DNA of 64,000 bases from the NCBI GenBank assembly GCA_011523785.1, contig WTFW01000120.1:16633-80632 (forward strand), given 5' to 3'. Origin of the DNA: Chloroflexota bacterium. GTDB lineage: Bacteria; Chloroflexota; UBA11872. Of this stretch, positions 44,880-54,051 are shown piece after piece (positions within the stretch are counted from its first letter, which is position 1; each line of letters opens with the position of its first letter). Under the pieces are notes generated by a model that worked only from the letters and a program-made list of their open reading frames with translations, searched no databases and was not told where the DNA came from. A program made the translations under genes and the position numbers.

Positions 44880-46406
44880 GGCACTTCCCCAGGCCGGCAG
44901 GTAGTCCGACGCCGGGTTGTTCGTAATCCGCTGCAGGTCCGTCCCGTCGACCCGAACGGTATAGATCTCCCAGTTGGCGTCCCGGTAGCTCGCAAAGGCG
45001 ATCTTCGCGCCGTCCGGCGAAAACACCGGATTCCAGTCAGGCGCCGGGTGCGTGGTCAGCCGTATCTCGTTCGACCCGTCCGCGTCCGCCACAAATACAT
45101 CAAACGCGTCGCCCACCCAGCGCGCAAAGGTAATCAGCGTGCCGTCCGGGGAAAACGAAGGATCGCGCCCGCTGCTGATCACCGAGCGCGTCCGCAAAGG
45201 ATTGGCAAGGTCCACCGTCACGATGTCGGAGCCGCTGGTAAAGATCAGTTGCGTGCCGTCTGGCGACCATGCGGGGTAGCAGAGAAACCCGGCTTGATCC
45301 CCGATAATCCGCTGGTCGGAGCCGTCCGCGAACATGGTGTAAATCTCACTCTCGCCGCTGCGTGTGCTGGCAAACACCAGGCGCTCGCCATCCGGCGACC
45401 ACCAGGCCTCCCAGTCCGTGGCGGTGGTGTTCGTCAGTTGCTGTGGGTTCCCACCGTCGCTGTCCGCCACAAAGACCTGGTACCCCCCGCTTGCAAACGC
45501 GGCGTACGCAATCCGCCGCCCGTCGGGCGACCAGTTCGGGCGGCTGGTCAGGCCTCCCGACTGCGTGAGCTGCGTGAGCTCGGTTCCCGTTGGGGTCATC
45601 GACCAGAGATTCCACGCCCCGCTGCGGTTGCTCAGGAACGCCAGCAGCCCCGTCGTTCCGGCCAGGTTCGGATCGGGAATTGCGGCCGTCGCCTCGGCCG
45701 GAATCAGGCCGCCGTCCCGGTAGTCCAATCCGCTGTGAGCAATGAGGACATTGGGCGGGCTGACCGCCGCTTCGGAGTCAGGGCGCCACAGCCGGAACAC
45801 CGCGCGCTGCGCCCGCAGTACCACAAGGTCGCCCCGGTCTTCGACGACCACCGGCAGGCCATAGGCATCCAGCCAGCGGTCATTGCGAAACCAGCGGCGC
45901 TCGATCTCCGGATAACGCTTCAGCATCTCCAGGCGTTCCGCTAAGACTTCGTCAAACGCACGCCCGTCCGCTTCTCCTGCGTCCGGCGGAACCGGAATGC
46001 CGCGCGCGGTTCTCAGCCAGGGGTCCCGCCCGGCCTGGCTGAGCGCGTCGTAGACGTTCAGCAACGTCACCCCATCGGCCGCTGTCCATTGCAGGACCGC
46101 CTTCTGAAACGTCTGGAGCGTCAGGGGACCTGCCGTCCAGCGGTTGGAAATCGGGTAGCCAAGCTGTCGAACTCCACCGGCGGACTGAAAAAACGTCCAG
46201 AACGGGATGTCGTCCGCGTCGGTCACCTCGAAACCAAGACCGTCGCCCGGTCCGGCCTGCGTATAGAACCAGCCCTGGGCGCTAGCCCAATCCGCCGGCG
46301 ATTCCGCCTGCGCAAACCGGGCTGGGGCAAGAAACACCCCGCCCAGGAGCGCCAGCGCCAGCAGCGCGCCCCGAATGCTGCGCTGGCGACGGGCGCTAGA
46401 GGGCAT
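44829..46406 (-). CDS. Secreted PD40/TolB-like beta-propeller protein
   Basis: Signal peptide GALLALALLGGVFLAPARFAQAES and repeated WSPDGRRIAYAAF, WSPDGERLVFAS, WSPDGTQLIFTS, FSPDGTLITFAR, FSPDGAKIAFASYRDANWEIY. Confidence 0.92.
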   Translation of the reverse strand: MPSSARRQRSIRGALLALALLGGVFLAPARFAQAESPADWASAQGWFYTQAGPGDGLGFEVTDADDIPFWTFFQSAGGVRQLGYPISNRWTAGPLTLQTFQKAVLQWTAADGVTLLNVYDALSQAGRDPWLRTARGIPVPPDAGEADGRAFDEVLAERLEMLKRYPEIERRWFRNDRWLDAYGLPVVVEDRGDLVVLRAQRAVFRLWRPDSEAAVSPPNVLIAHSGLDYRDGGLIPAEATAAIPDPNLAGTTGLLAFLSNRSGAWNLWSMTPTGTELTQLTQSGGLTSRPNWSPDGRRIAYAAFASGGYQVFVADSDGGNPQQLTNTTATDWEAWWSPDGERLVFASTRSGESEIYTMFADGSDQRIIGDQAGFLCYPAWSPDGTQLIFTSGSDIVTVDLANPLRTRSVISSGRDPSFSPDGTLITFARWVGDAFDVFVADADGSNEIRLTTHPAPDWNPVFSPDGAKIAFASYRDANWEIYTVRVDGTDLQRITNNPASDYLPAWGSALDATLQTRAGSGSRPK

Positions 46407-46546
46407 GGGGCGACATTGACCGTGGAGGTGGCGGCGGGCACTGTAGCCCACTCGCGCGAATGCGAATGTAATACGGATTCGATTTCGTGCAAGAATTGGC
46501 CCCGCATCCGCGCGGGCGAGTCAGCAATCCCAGGTAGGTAGCCTCA

Positions 46547-47389
46547 ATGGCCGAATATGTGAATCCAGACACCCTCGTCGACACCGACTGGGTCGCTGCC
46601 CATGGCGGCGACGATGACGTCCGCCTGGTCGAGGTGGATGTCGACACGTCCTCGTACGACTCCGGGCACATTCCCGGCGCCGTGGGTTGGAATTGGGAGA
46701 CGCAGCTTTCCGACGGCATCCGGCGCGACATTGCCTCGCCGGAACAGTGGAAGGAGCTGCTCGAAAGCTCCGGCATCGCCGCCGACACCCACGTCATTCT
46801 GTACGGCGACAACAACAACTGGTTTGCCGCATTTGCCTACTGGCAGTTCAAGATGGGTGGGCACGAGCGCGTGAGCCTGATGAACGGCGGCCGGCTCAAG
46901 TGGGAGCAGGAAGGCCGCGAGTTGACCACCGACGAGACCGTCGTCGAGTCCACCACCTACGAGGCCGGTGAGGCCGACCCGTCGTTGCGTGTCTTGCAGC
47001 CGGATGTCCGCGCCGCGCTTGGCGACGGCTCCACCGTGCTGGTGGACGTGCGTTCGCCCGCCGAGTTCACCGGCGAGATCCTGGCTCCGCCGGGCCTCCA
47101 GGAACTGTCACAGCGCGGCGGCCACATTCCCGGCGCCGACAACGTGCCCTGGCTAACCGCCGTCAACGAGGCCGATGGAACATTCAAGTCGGCCGACGAG
47201 TTGCTGGAGATTTATGGTCCGCTCGGCGCTACGGGCGATGCACCCGTCATCACCTACTGCCGCATCGGCGAGCGCTCCGCCCACACCTGGTTCGCGCTGC
47301 ACGAGTTGCTCGGCGTCGGCAACGTCCGCAACTACGACGGCTCCTGGACGGAGTGGGGCTCGATGATCGGACAGCCGATCGAGCGCTGA
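46547..47389 (+). CDS. Tandem-rhodanese sulfurtransferase
   Basis: VDTDWVAAHGGDDDVRLVEVDVDTSSYDSGHIPGAVGWNWETQL; VLVDVRSPAEFTGEI; catalytic loop ITYCRIGERSAHTWFAL. Confidence 0.95.
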   Translation: MAEYVNPDTLVDTDWVAAHGGDDDVRLVEVDVDTSSYDSGHIPGAVGWNWETQLSDGIRRDIASPEQWKELLESSGIAADTHVILYGDNNNWFAAFAYWQFKMGGHERVSLMNGGRLKWEQEGRELTTDETVVESTTYEAGEADPSLRVLQPDVRAALGDGSTVLVDVRSPAEFTGEILAPPGLQELSQRGGHIPGADNVPWLTAVNEADGTFKSADELLEIYGPLGATGDAPVITYCRIGERSAHTWFALHELLGVGNVRNYDGSWTEWGSMIGQPIER

Positions 47390-47413
47390 GCCGCGTGCCG
47401 CGGACGCGATCGC

Positions 47414-49015
47414 CTAGGCGTTGAGTGAAACCTGCGCCAGGTCGATTGCGCCGCTCACCGGGTCGATTCCGAACCCCGTCACGTCAGGCTTCAGCAGGAA
47501 GGCTGAGGCGTGGCTGCCTATGGCGATTGCCGGCGCCTCGGATTCCAGCACGGCGTCGGCGGCCGCGTAGGCCTCCCGCTGGGCCTCCTGGTCCGTTGTC
47601 GCGGCTGCCGTGGCCAGGTGTTGGTCAAACGCGCTGTTGGCCCAGCCCGTGCGGAAGAAGTCCATGTCGGAACGCCACAGGTCATCCAGCCAGTTGGCGG
47701 GGTGGCGGTATTCCGAAGTCCAGCCGGCGCGATAGGCGTCAAAGTCGCCGGGCGCGTTCGAGAAGTCCAGAAAGTCGCGCCACTCGCGCACGTCCGGCTG
47801 CACCGCCACGCCCAGCGTGTCGCCCCAAATTCGGGTCAGTTCGGCGGCCAGCCGATCCCACTGGTCCGTGCGGTGGTAGGTGAAACGCAGGGGCGGGAGG
47901 CCTTCACCGTTGGGAAACCCGGCGCTCGCCAGCAGGGCCCGCGCCTCGTCGACGTTCGGCGCGCCGCCCGGCTCGGCCGCCAGGATGCTCCCGGGTGTCA
48001 GCCGCTGCGCCGGCAGCGTGGGCTGGTCGAACACGGCCGCGGTCAACGCCTCGCGGTCGAGCGCCAGCGATAGCGCGCGCCGCACGGCTGCCGCGTCCCA
48101 GGGCGCCTTGCGCGTGTTGAACACGATGAACCACGTGCCCGCGCGCTCGAACAGCCGCACCTGCGGCCGCAGGTCCGCGTTGGCCATCGCCGACCTGTAG
48201 TCCGCTCCGCTCACGCTGGCGGCGTGCGCCGGACTTGCATGAAAGTCCTGTAGCCGCGAGTCGGCGGAGCGCGGGAATCGAATCACGACGTCGCTGAACA
48301 CCGGCGGCGCCGGACCGCCGTATTCCGTATTGCGATGCAGCGTCATGCCCAAGCCGCGGTCCCACTGCGCCAGCTTGTACGGCCCGTTGCTGCGAATCCG
48401 GATCGGGTCGGTCCAAGAGGCCCCCGTGCCCTCGATTTCCGCCCGTGGCAGCGGAACGAACGTCGAGGTCGCCACGCGCGCCAGGAATCCGGGCGTGGAG
48501 CTTCTCAGGTGCACCCGCAGGGTCGACGTGTCCGGCGCGCCTATCTCCGGCTCGTCGCGATTGCGGCCGCCAGCGGCATAGCTCTCCGCCCCCGTGATCG
48601 GGAACAGGAGGTAGTTAAACGTGGCGCCCAGTTCCGGCGCCAGGTTGCGCCGCCAGGACCAGACAAAATCGTCGGACGAGACCGCCTCACCCGACGTCCA
48701 TCGGCCGCTGGCCGCAAGATTGAACTGGTAGGCATGCCCGGCGTCCGTGATCTGCCACGATTCGGCGGCGGCTGGTTGGGCCAGGCCACCTTCGCCGACG
48801 CGGACGAGCGGCTCGAACAGAGCCTCCGCAACCGTCGCCTCCTGCGGCTGCGCGACCAGCGCCGGATCGATGGTGGCGGGCTCGTCCAGCAGCAGTTCGA
48901 GGCGCTGGCCTTGGTCGTCGCCTTCGAGCGTTAGCGGTCCTTCGCACGCCGCCAGGGCCGCAAGCGCAACGCCGCTACCGGCCAGGCCAACAAACCGCCG
49001 ACGGTTCAGCGGCAT
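47414..49015 (-). CDS. ABC transporter substrate-binding lipoprotein, family 5
   Basis: Lipobox MPLNRRRFVGLAGSGVALAALAAC; LLLDEPATIDPALVAQPQEATVAEALFEPLVRVGEGGLAQPAAAESWQITDAG; DFVWSWRRNLAPE. Confidence 0.92.
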   Translation of the reverse strand: MPLNRRRFVGLAGSGVALAALAACEGPLTLEGDDQGQRLELLLDEPATIDPALVAQPQEATVAEALFEPLVRVGEGGLAQPAAAESWQITDAGHAYQFNLAASGRWTSGEAVSSDDFVWSWRRNLAPELGATFNYLLFPITGAESYAAGGRNRDEPEIGAPDTSTLRVHLRSSTPGFLARVATSTFVPLPRAEIEGTGASWTDPIRIRSNGPYKLAQWDRGLGMTLHRNTEYGGPAPPVFSDVVIRFPRSADSRLQDFHASPAHAASVSGADYRSAMANADLRPQVRLFERAGTWFIVFNTRKAPWDAAAVRRALSLALDREALTAAVFDQPTLPAQRLTPGSILAAEPGGAPNVDEARALLASAGFPNGEGLPPLRFTYHRTDQWDRLAAELTRIWGDTLGVAVQPDVREWRDFLDFSNAPGDFDAYRAGWTSEYRHPANWLDDLWRSDMDFFRTGWANSAFDQHLATAAATTDQEAQREAYAAADAVLESEAPAIAIGSHASAFLLKPDVTGFGIDPVSGAIDLAQVSLNA

Positions 49016-49019
49016 GGGA

Positions 49020-50633
49020 TCAACCGGCGATCGTCAGCTCGGTGAGCCACTCTCGCGTCATCGGGCGGCCGGCATAACCTTCCACCCCGGGCTGCACCAG
49101 CTCGTGCGATACAAAGAACAGCAGGGGAATCAACACCCCTTGCTCGATGACTCGATTTTCGATCTCCCCATAGCGCGCCAGCCGCTCGTCGTCGGTAGCG
49201 GCCGACCGAGCCTGCTGAATGAGGTTGTCGACGACATCATCCGAATAGCGCCACGAGTTGTCCGGTCGGTTGGAACCGAACAGCTCGCCGGTGAAGTTGA
49301 AGGCGTCGTGGAAGTCGGCCGACCACCCAAGGAAAAACGCCTGGATGTCGTGGTCCGGATCATCCAGCGAGGTGAGGAGATCGTCGAAAGAGCGCACCTC
49401 GATCACCACGTCCACGCCAAGTTCGGTACGCCACGGATCGACGATGAGCTCCACGAATGGACTCCCTGACAGGCCGTCGCCCGGCGCTACCACGGTGATG
49501 GGCGGCAGGGCGTCGGCGCCGCCGTAGCTCGACTTCTCAAGTTCAGCCTGCGCCGCGTCCAGGTCAAATGCCAGGCCTTCGAAATCCGCCCGGTGACCTG
49601 GCAAGCCCGGCGGAACGACGCCCCTGGCCTCCCGCTGTGTTCCGGCCAGCACGACCTCATTGATGAACGACCGGTCGGTGGCCAGGGCCAGGGCTCGCCG
49701 CACATGCACGTCGTCGAACGGCGCCAGCGTCGTGTTGAAGCCAAGGTATTGGAACGCCAGGTCGGGCGTGCTGATCAATTGGCTGCTGCGCGGTTCATTC
49801 GGGTCGCGAAACCGGTTCAGATCGGACGCCCCGATTGAGATCAGGTCAAGCTCGTCGTTCTCGTACAGCAAGAGATTCTCGCCGACGTCAAGCTGATGGA
49901 ACTCAACGACCGCCGGTCCACCCGGCCGCCAGGGCGCCGTATCCGCCCGGCCCAGCCTGATCAGCGATTCCGGCCGCCAGTCGAGGAGTTGGTAAGGCCC
50001 CGAACCGTTGGGCGAGCGCCACCACTCGCCGGCCGCCGCGACGGTGCGTTGGTCCACCACCAGTGTGGGGCCGGCGCTGAGCTTGCTCGGGAAGAAGGAC
50101 AGCGGTGTGGTCAGCGCGACCTCAAGCGTCCGCGTGCCGCGCACCCGCAGCCCCGAGACCGACTCCGCCTCACCCGCCGCGTACTCCGCCGCGCCCTCAA
50201 TGTCTTCCAGGAACACGGGGCCCGAGAGCGAACCGGTGTCCGGGTCCAGGGCGCGGCGCCACGACCAGACGACGTCCGTTGCGGTCAACGGGGTTCCGTC
50301 GTGAAACCTCGCCTGCTGGCGAATGGTGAAGGTGTACGTCAGGCCGTCGCTGCTGACGGTCCAGGCCGAAGCCAGGTCGGGTTCGACCGACAAATCGGGC
50401 GCAATGCGCGTGAGACCGGCGAAGATCTCCTGCACATACTCGGCTGAGCCCGTGTCGCGCACGTGAACCGGATCAAGGGTCAGCGGCTCGTTGGCCGCCA
50501 GCCGCAACGTGCCTGACGCGGCAGGCTGCGTAGGCCCCGCATCGCCCCCGCCGAATACCGTGAACCCCAGCGCCAGCGCCGCGGCCAGAACCAATCCGCG
50601 GCCCGCGCGTCTCCACTTGGAGGCCTTAGGCAC
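49020..50633 (-). CDS. ABC transporter substrate-binding protein, family 5
   Basis: TLRLAANEPLTLDPVHVRDTGSAEYVQEIFAGLTRIAPDLSVEPDLASAWTVSSDGLTYTFTIRQQARFHDGTPLTATDVVWSWRRALDP. Confidence 0.94.
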   Translation of the reverse strand: MPKASKWRRAGRGLVLAAALALGFTVFGGGDAGPTQPAASGTLRLAANEPLTLDPVHVRDTGSAEYVQEIFAGLTRIAPDLSVEPDLASAWTVSSDGLTYTFTIRQQARFHDGTPLTATDVVWSWRRALDPDTGSLSGPVFLEDIEGAAEYAAGEAESVSGLRVRGTRTLEVALTTPLSFFPSKLSAGPTLVVDQRTVAAAGEWWRSPNGSGPYQLLDWRPESLIRLGRADTAPWRPGGPAVVEFHQLDVGENLLLYENDELDLISIGASDLNRFRDPNEPRSSQLISTPDLAFQYLGFNTTLAPFDDVHVRRALALATDRSFINEVVLAGTQREARGVVPPGLPGHRADFEGLAFDLDAAQAELEKSSYGGADALPPITVVAPGDGLSGSPFVELIVDPWRTELGVDVVIEVRSFDDLLTSLDDPDHDIQAFFLGWSADFHDAFNFTGELFGSNRPDNSWRYSDDVVDNLIQQARSAATDDERLARYGEIENRVIEQGVLIPLLFFVSHELVQPGVEGYAGRPMTREWLTELTIAG

Positions 50634-51111
50634 CCACGTTCTCTGGGTTCTGACGGCTCAGCAGGTCTTCCGCTCGAAGCATGATCGTGCGCTCGTTCAC
50701 GTGATGCAGCATGCGCACCGCGTCCGGCATCGCCACCCAGCGCGCCTCCACGTGCTCCGCCGGGTCGGGGCGAATGCTGCCGCCGGTGGACCGCAGCAAG
50801 TACTGATGCACGACTTTCGGCACAAACCCCGTCCACAGGTCGGGACGGACTTCGTAGCGAATCTCGCCCAGGTCGTCCACCACTTCGCCCACGATGCCGG
50901 TTTCTTCCAGGACTTCGCGCACCGCCGCGTCCTTGGGCGCTTCGCCCGGCTCCACGGCGCCCTTGGGCAGGACCCAGGCGCCGCGCTGCGTCTGGACCAC
51001 GGCCACCTGAATCTGGCCGTTCTTCTGGCGAAAGATCACGCCGCCTGACGATTCGAGGAAGGGTTCCTCGCTGCCGGCGGCGACTGCGGGCTGATCGGCG
51101 GCTTCTGCCAT
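50626..51111 (-). CDS. NUDIX hydrolase
   Basis: GAWVLPKGAVEPGEAPKDAAVREVLEETGIVGEVVDDLGEI (Nudix box). Confidence 0.95.
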   Translation of the reverse strand: MAEAADQPAVAAGSEEPFLESSGGVIFRQKNGQIQVAVVQTQRGAWVLPKGAVEPGEAPKDAAVREVLEETGIVGEVVDDLGEIRYEVRPDLWTGFVPKVVHQYLLRSTGGSIRPDPAEHVEARWVAMPDAVRMLHHVNERTIMLRAEDLLSRQNPENVGA

Positions 51112-51120
51112 TGGGTGCTC

Positions 51121-51705
51121 CTATGCCGTGTGGACGTCGCGGTAGGCGAATCCAAGGTGCGACCGGCTGGGGGTGGATCCCCGCTGGTCCTGATACTTGC
51201 TGTCCAAACCCGGCGAGCCGTACGGACGTTCCGCCGGGCTCGTGAGTTGCATCACCGAAAGCTGGCTGACCCGCATGCCGGGCCAGAGCAGGATGGGCAA
51301 GTTGGCGTGGTTCGACAACTCCAGCGTCAAACTGCCGCGAAAGCCGGGATCTACATAGCCTGCGGTGCTGTGCACCATTAATCCTAGCCGTCCCAGCGAA
51401 CTCTTGCCCTCGATGCGGCCCACGAGGTCGTCCGCCATCTGGATAGTCTCCACCGTGCCCCCCAGCACGAACTCGCCGGGGTGGAGGACGAAACTGGCGC
51501 CGTCGTCGACCTCGACGGTCTTGGTCAGGTCCGGCTGGTTCAGTTTCGGATCGATATGCGTCTCGGTCTGATTCACAAAGACCTGGAACCGTGAGCCCAG
51601 GCGCAAGTCGATGCTCGATGGCTGAATAGCGGTTTCGTCGAGCGGCGTGACGTGGAGACGGCCTGACGCGATCGCCTCGCGCAGAGCCCGATCGCTCAGG
51701 ACCAC
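51121..51705 (-). CDS. dcd: dCTP deaminase
   Basis: VLSDRALREAIASGRLHVTPLDETAIQPSSIDLRLGSRFQVF, EFVLGGTVETIQMADDLVGRIEGKSSLGRLGLMVHSTAGYVDPGFRGSLTLELSN. Confidence 0.97.
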   Translation of the reverse strand: MVLSDRALREAIASGRLHVTPLDETAIQPSSIDLRLGSRFQVFVNQTETHIDPKLNQPDLTKTVEVDDGASFVLHPGEFVLGGTVETIQMADDLVGRIEGKSSLGRLGLMVHSTAGYVDPGFRGSLTLELSNHANLPILLWPGMRVSQLSVMQLTSPAERPYGSPGLDSKYQDQRGSTPSRSHLGFAYRDVHTA

Positions 51706-51718
51706 TCGCCCCCCTTTT

Positions 51719-51735
51719 CGCGGCCACTGGCCGCG
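51719..51735. repeat. 17-bp perfect palindrome in dcd-glpK divergent region
   Basis: CGCGGCCA-C-TGGCCGCG. Confidence 0.8.
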
Positions 51736-51749
51736 CGGCGCCGATGCTA

Positions 51750-51777
51750 CCGTACGCCTGCCCCGCGAGGCGTACGG
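51750..51777. repeat. Inverted repeat, 10-bp perfect arms, 8-nt loop, just upstream of glpK
   Basis: CCGTACGCCT gccccgcg AGGCGTACGG. Confidence 0.85.
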
Positions 51778-51785
51778 GTTGGTCC

Positions 51786-53261
51786 GTGGTGATTCTTGCC
51801 ATTGACCAGGGCACGACGGGCACCACGACCCTGGTCATCGACGAGGACAGCCGCATCGTCGGCCGGGCCTACGCGCCGGTCGATCAGAGCTATCCGCGTC
51901 CGGGCTGGGTGGAGCACGACCCCAATCAGATCTGGGACGGCGTGCAGCGCACCACCCGACAGGTGCTTGAGGCCGCGCCGGCTGGAACCGTTGCGGCGAT
52001 CGGCATCACCAACCAGCGCGAAACGGCCGTGGCCTGGGACGCGGCGACCCTGGAGCCCCTGGGGCCGGCCATCGTCTGGCAGGACGTCCGCACCGGGCCG
52101 GCCATGGCCGACCTGGAAGCCGGTGGCCACGGGGATGTGATCCGGGCAATCACCGGCCTGCGGCCCAGCCCTTATTTCAGCGCCGGCAAGTTTGGCTGGA
52201 TGCTGGACCACGTGCCCGAGGTCGCCTCGGCTCGCGACAGCGGCCGTTTGCGCCTCGGAACCGTCGATGCCTGGCTGATTGCCCGGCTGTCCGGCGGCGC
52301 CCACCGCATCGACGCCACCAACGCCTCCCGAACCCTGCTGATGGATCTCGACACGGGCTGCTGGTCGACGGACATGACCGAGCTGTTTGAGATTCCATTG
52401 CACGCCCTGCCGGAGATTGTTCCCTCGGTCGGCCGGTGCGCGGTGACTGGCAGCGATGCGCCGGTCGCCTCCGGAACCCCGATCAGCGGCATCGCGGGCG
52501 ACCAACAGGCCGCCCTGTTCGGTCACCTGGCGGTGTCGTCCGGGGCCGCCAAGGTGACCTACGGCACCGGTTGCTTCCTCCTGCAGCACGCGGGCGACGC
52601 GCGGCCGCCCGACATCGAAGACCTGCTGACGACGCTGGCGCTGGGTCGGCCCGATGGCTTGACCTATGCCTACGAAGGCAGCGTGTTCACCGGCGGCGCC
52701 CTGGTGCAGTGGCTGCGCGACGAACTGGGCCTGATTGGCGCCGCCCCCGAAATCGAAGCGCTGGCGCGGGCGGTGCCGGATACCGCCGGGGCGGTGATTG
52801 TTCCGGCCTTCACGGGGCTCGGTGCGCCGTACTGGGATCCCGACGCGCGCGGCGCGATTCTCGGCCTCACGCGCGGGGTCTCAGGCTCTCACCTGGCCCG
52901 CGCCGCGCTGGAAGCCATTGTCCACCAGGTTCAGGACGTCCTGGACCTCATGCCGCCGCTCCAGGGCGAACTGTTCGTCGACGGCGGCGCAGCCGCCAAT
53001 GACTTGCTGCTGCAACTCCAGGCCTCCAGCGCCAACCGTCCGGTCGCCCGGCCGGTGGATATCGAGACCACGGCGCTCGGCGCGGCCTACCTGGCGGGCC
53101 TGGCCGAAGGCGTATGGGCCAGCGTGGACGAGCTGCGCTCGCTTCGCCCGGACCCAGCCCTGTTCGAGTCGGGCTTGGAGACGCTCGCGATCGATCGTCC
53201 CACCTGGCGCCGCGCCGTCGGGCGCACCCGCGGCTGGGCCGCGCCCCCGTCGGACGCGTGA
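51786..53261 (+). CDS. glpK: Glycerol kinase
   Basis: VVILAIDQGTTGTTTLVIDEDSRIVGRAYAPVDQSYPRPGWVEHDPNQIWDGV, GITNQRETAVAWD, AGDQQAALFGHLAVSSGAAKVTYGTGCF, PAFTGLGAPYWDPDARGAILGLTRG. Confidence 0.95.
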   Translation: MVILAIDQGTTGTTTLVIDEDSRIVGRAYAPVDQSYPRPGWVEHDPNQIWDGVQRTTRQVLEAAPAGTVAAIGITNQRETAVAWDAATLEPLGPAIVWQDVRTGPAMADLEAGGHGDVIRAITGLRPSPYFSAGKFGWMLDHVPEVASARDSGRLRLGTVDAWLIARLSGGAHRIDATNASRTLLMDLDTGCWSTDMTELFEIPLHALPEIVPSVGRCAVTGSDAPVASGTPISGIAGDQQAALFGHLAVSSGAAKVTYGTGCFLLQHAGDARPPDIEDLLTTLALGRPDGLTYAYEGSVFTGGALVQWLRDELGLIGAAPEIEALARAVPDTAGAVIVPAFTGLGAPYWDPDARGAILGLTRGVSGSHLARAALEAIVHQVQDVLDLMPPLQGELFVDGGAAANDLLLQLQASSANRPVARPVDIETTALGAAYLAGLAEGVWASVDELRSLRPDPALFESGLETLAIDRPTWRRAVGRTRGWAAPPSDA

Positions 53262-53274
53262 GAGACTGCCGCCA

Positions 53275-54045
53275 ATGAGCCTGCAAGTCGCGTTCTGCCT
53301 GTGGGGTCTGCCCGACGATCAGGCCGCCGCCACCGAATTCGCCGCCGCCGCCGGGTTCCAGTCCGTGGATGTCCGCCCCGGCTATAGCCGGCTATCGGAA
53401 ACGGAACGAACCCTCCCAATTACCTGCATGGCGGTCGCCCACCTCATGCCCGACGGCGCCTTGCTGGACGCCACCTCGGAGGCCGCCCGGCAGCTTGCGG
53501 TGGACCACGTTCGGACTGGAATCCTCGAAGCCCGGCATCTCGGCATTCCCGACGTGTATCTCGCGCCCCCCGCCACGCCCGACGCCCCAGCCATCGCGGC
53601 CTACCGAGAATCGGCTCTTATCCTGGCTGACCAAGCCCGGCGCGCCGGCATCCGCCTCGGCATCGAGCACTTCCCCGGCCGCGGTCTTCCCACCGTCCGC
53701 GAAACGCTCGACTTCATCACGGCCTGCGGCCACGACAACCTCTACTTGCTGCTTGACGTCGGCCACAACCAGATCGCCGGCGAGTCCGTGGCCGAGTCAA
53801 TCCAGGCCGCCGGCGACCGCCTGCAATACGTCCACGTCAACGACAACGACGCCCGGAGCGACCTGCACCTTGGCTTGCTGGAAGGCGTCCAGGACGAGGC
53901 CTGGGTCAGAGAAGCCCTGCGGGCGGTTGTCGAGGCGCCCTACAAGGGTCCCGTGAGCGTCGAAGTCAACATGGCCTTGGACGATCCACGAACCTCTGCC
54001 GCCAGCAGCCTTGCGATAGTCCGTCGGCTGGAGCCGCGGGACTAA
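53275..54045 (+). CDS. Sugar phosphate isomerase/epimerase (AP endonuclease family 2 TIM barrel)
   Basis: ARRAGIRLGIEHFPGRGLPTVRETLDFITACGHDNLYLLLDVGHNQIAGESVAESIQAAGDRLQYVHVNDNDARSDLHL. Confidence 0.9.
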   Translation: MSLQVAFCLWGLPDDQAAATEFAAAAGFQSVDVRPGYSRLSETERTLPITCMAVAHLMPDGALLDATSEAARQLAVDHVRTGILEARHLGIPDVYLAPPATPDAPAIAAYRESALILADQARRAGIRLGIEHFPGRGLPTVRETLDFITACGHDNLYLLLDVGHNQIAGESVAESIQAAGDRLQYVHVNDNDARSDLHLGLLEGVQDEAWVREALRAVVEAPYKGPVSVEVNMALDDPRTSAASSLAIVRRLEPRD

Positions 54046-54051
54046 GCCGAG

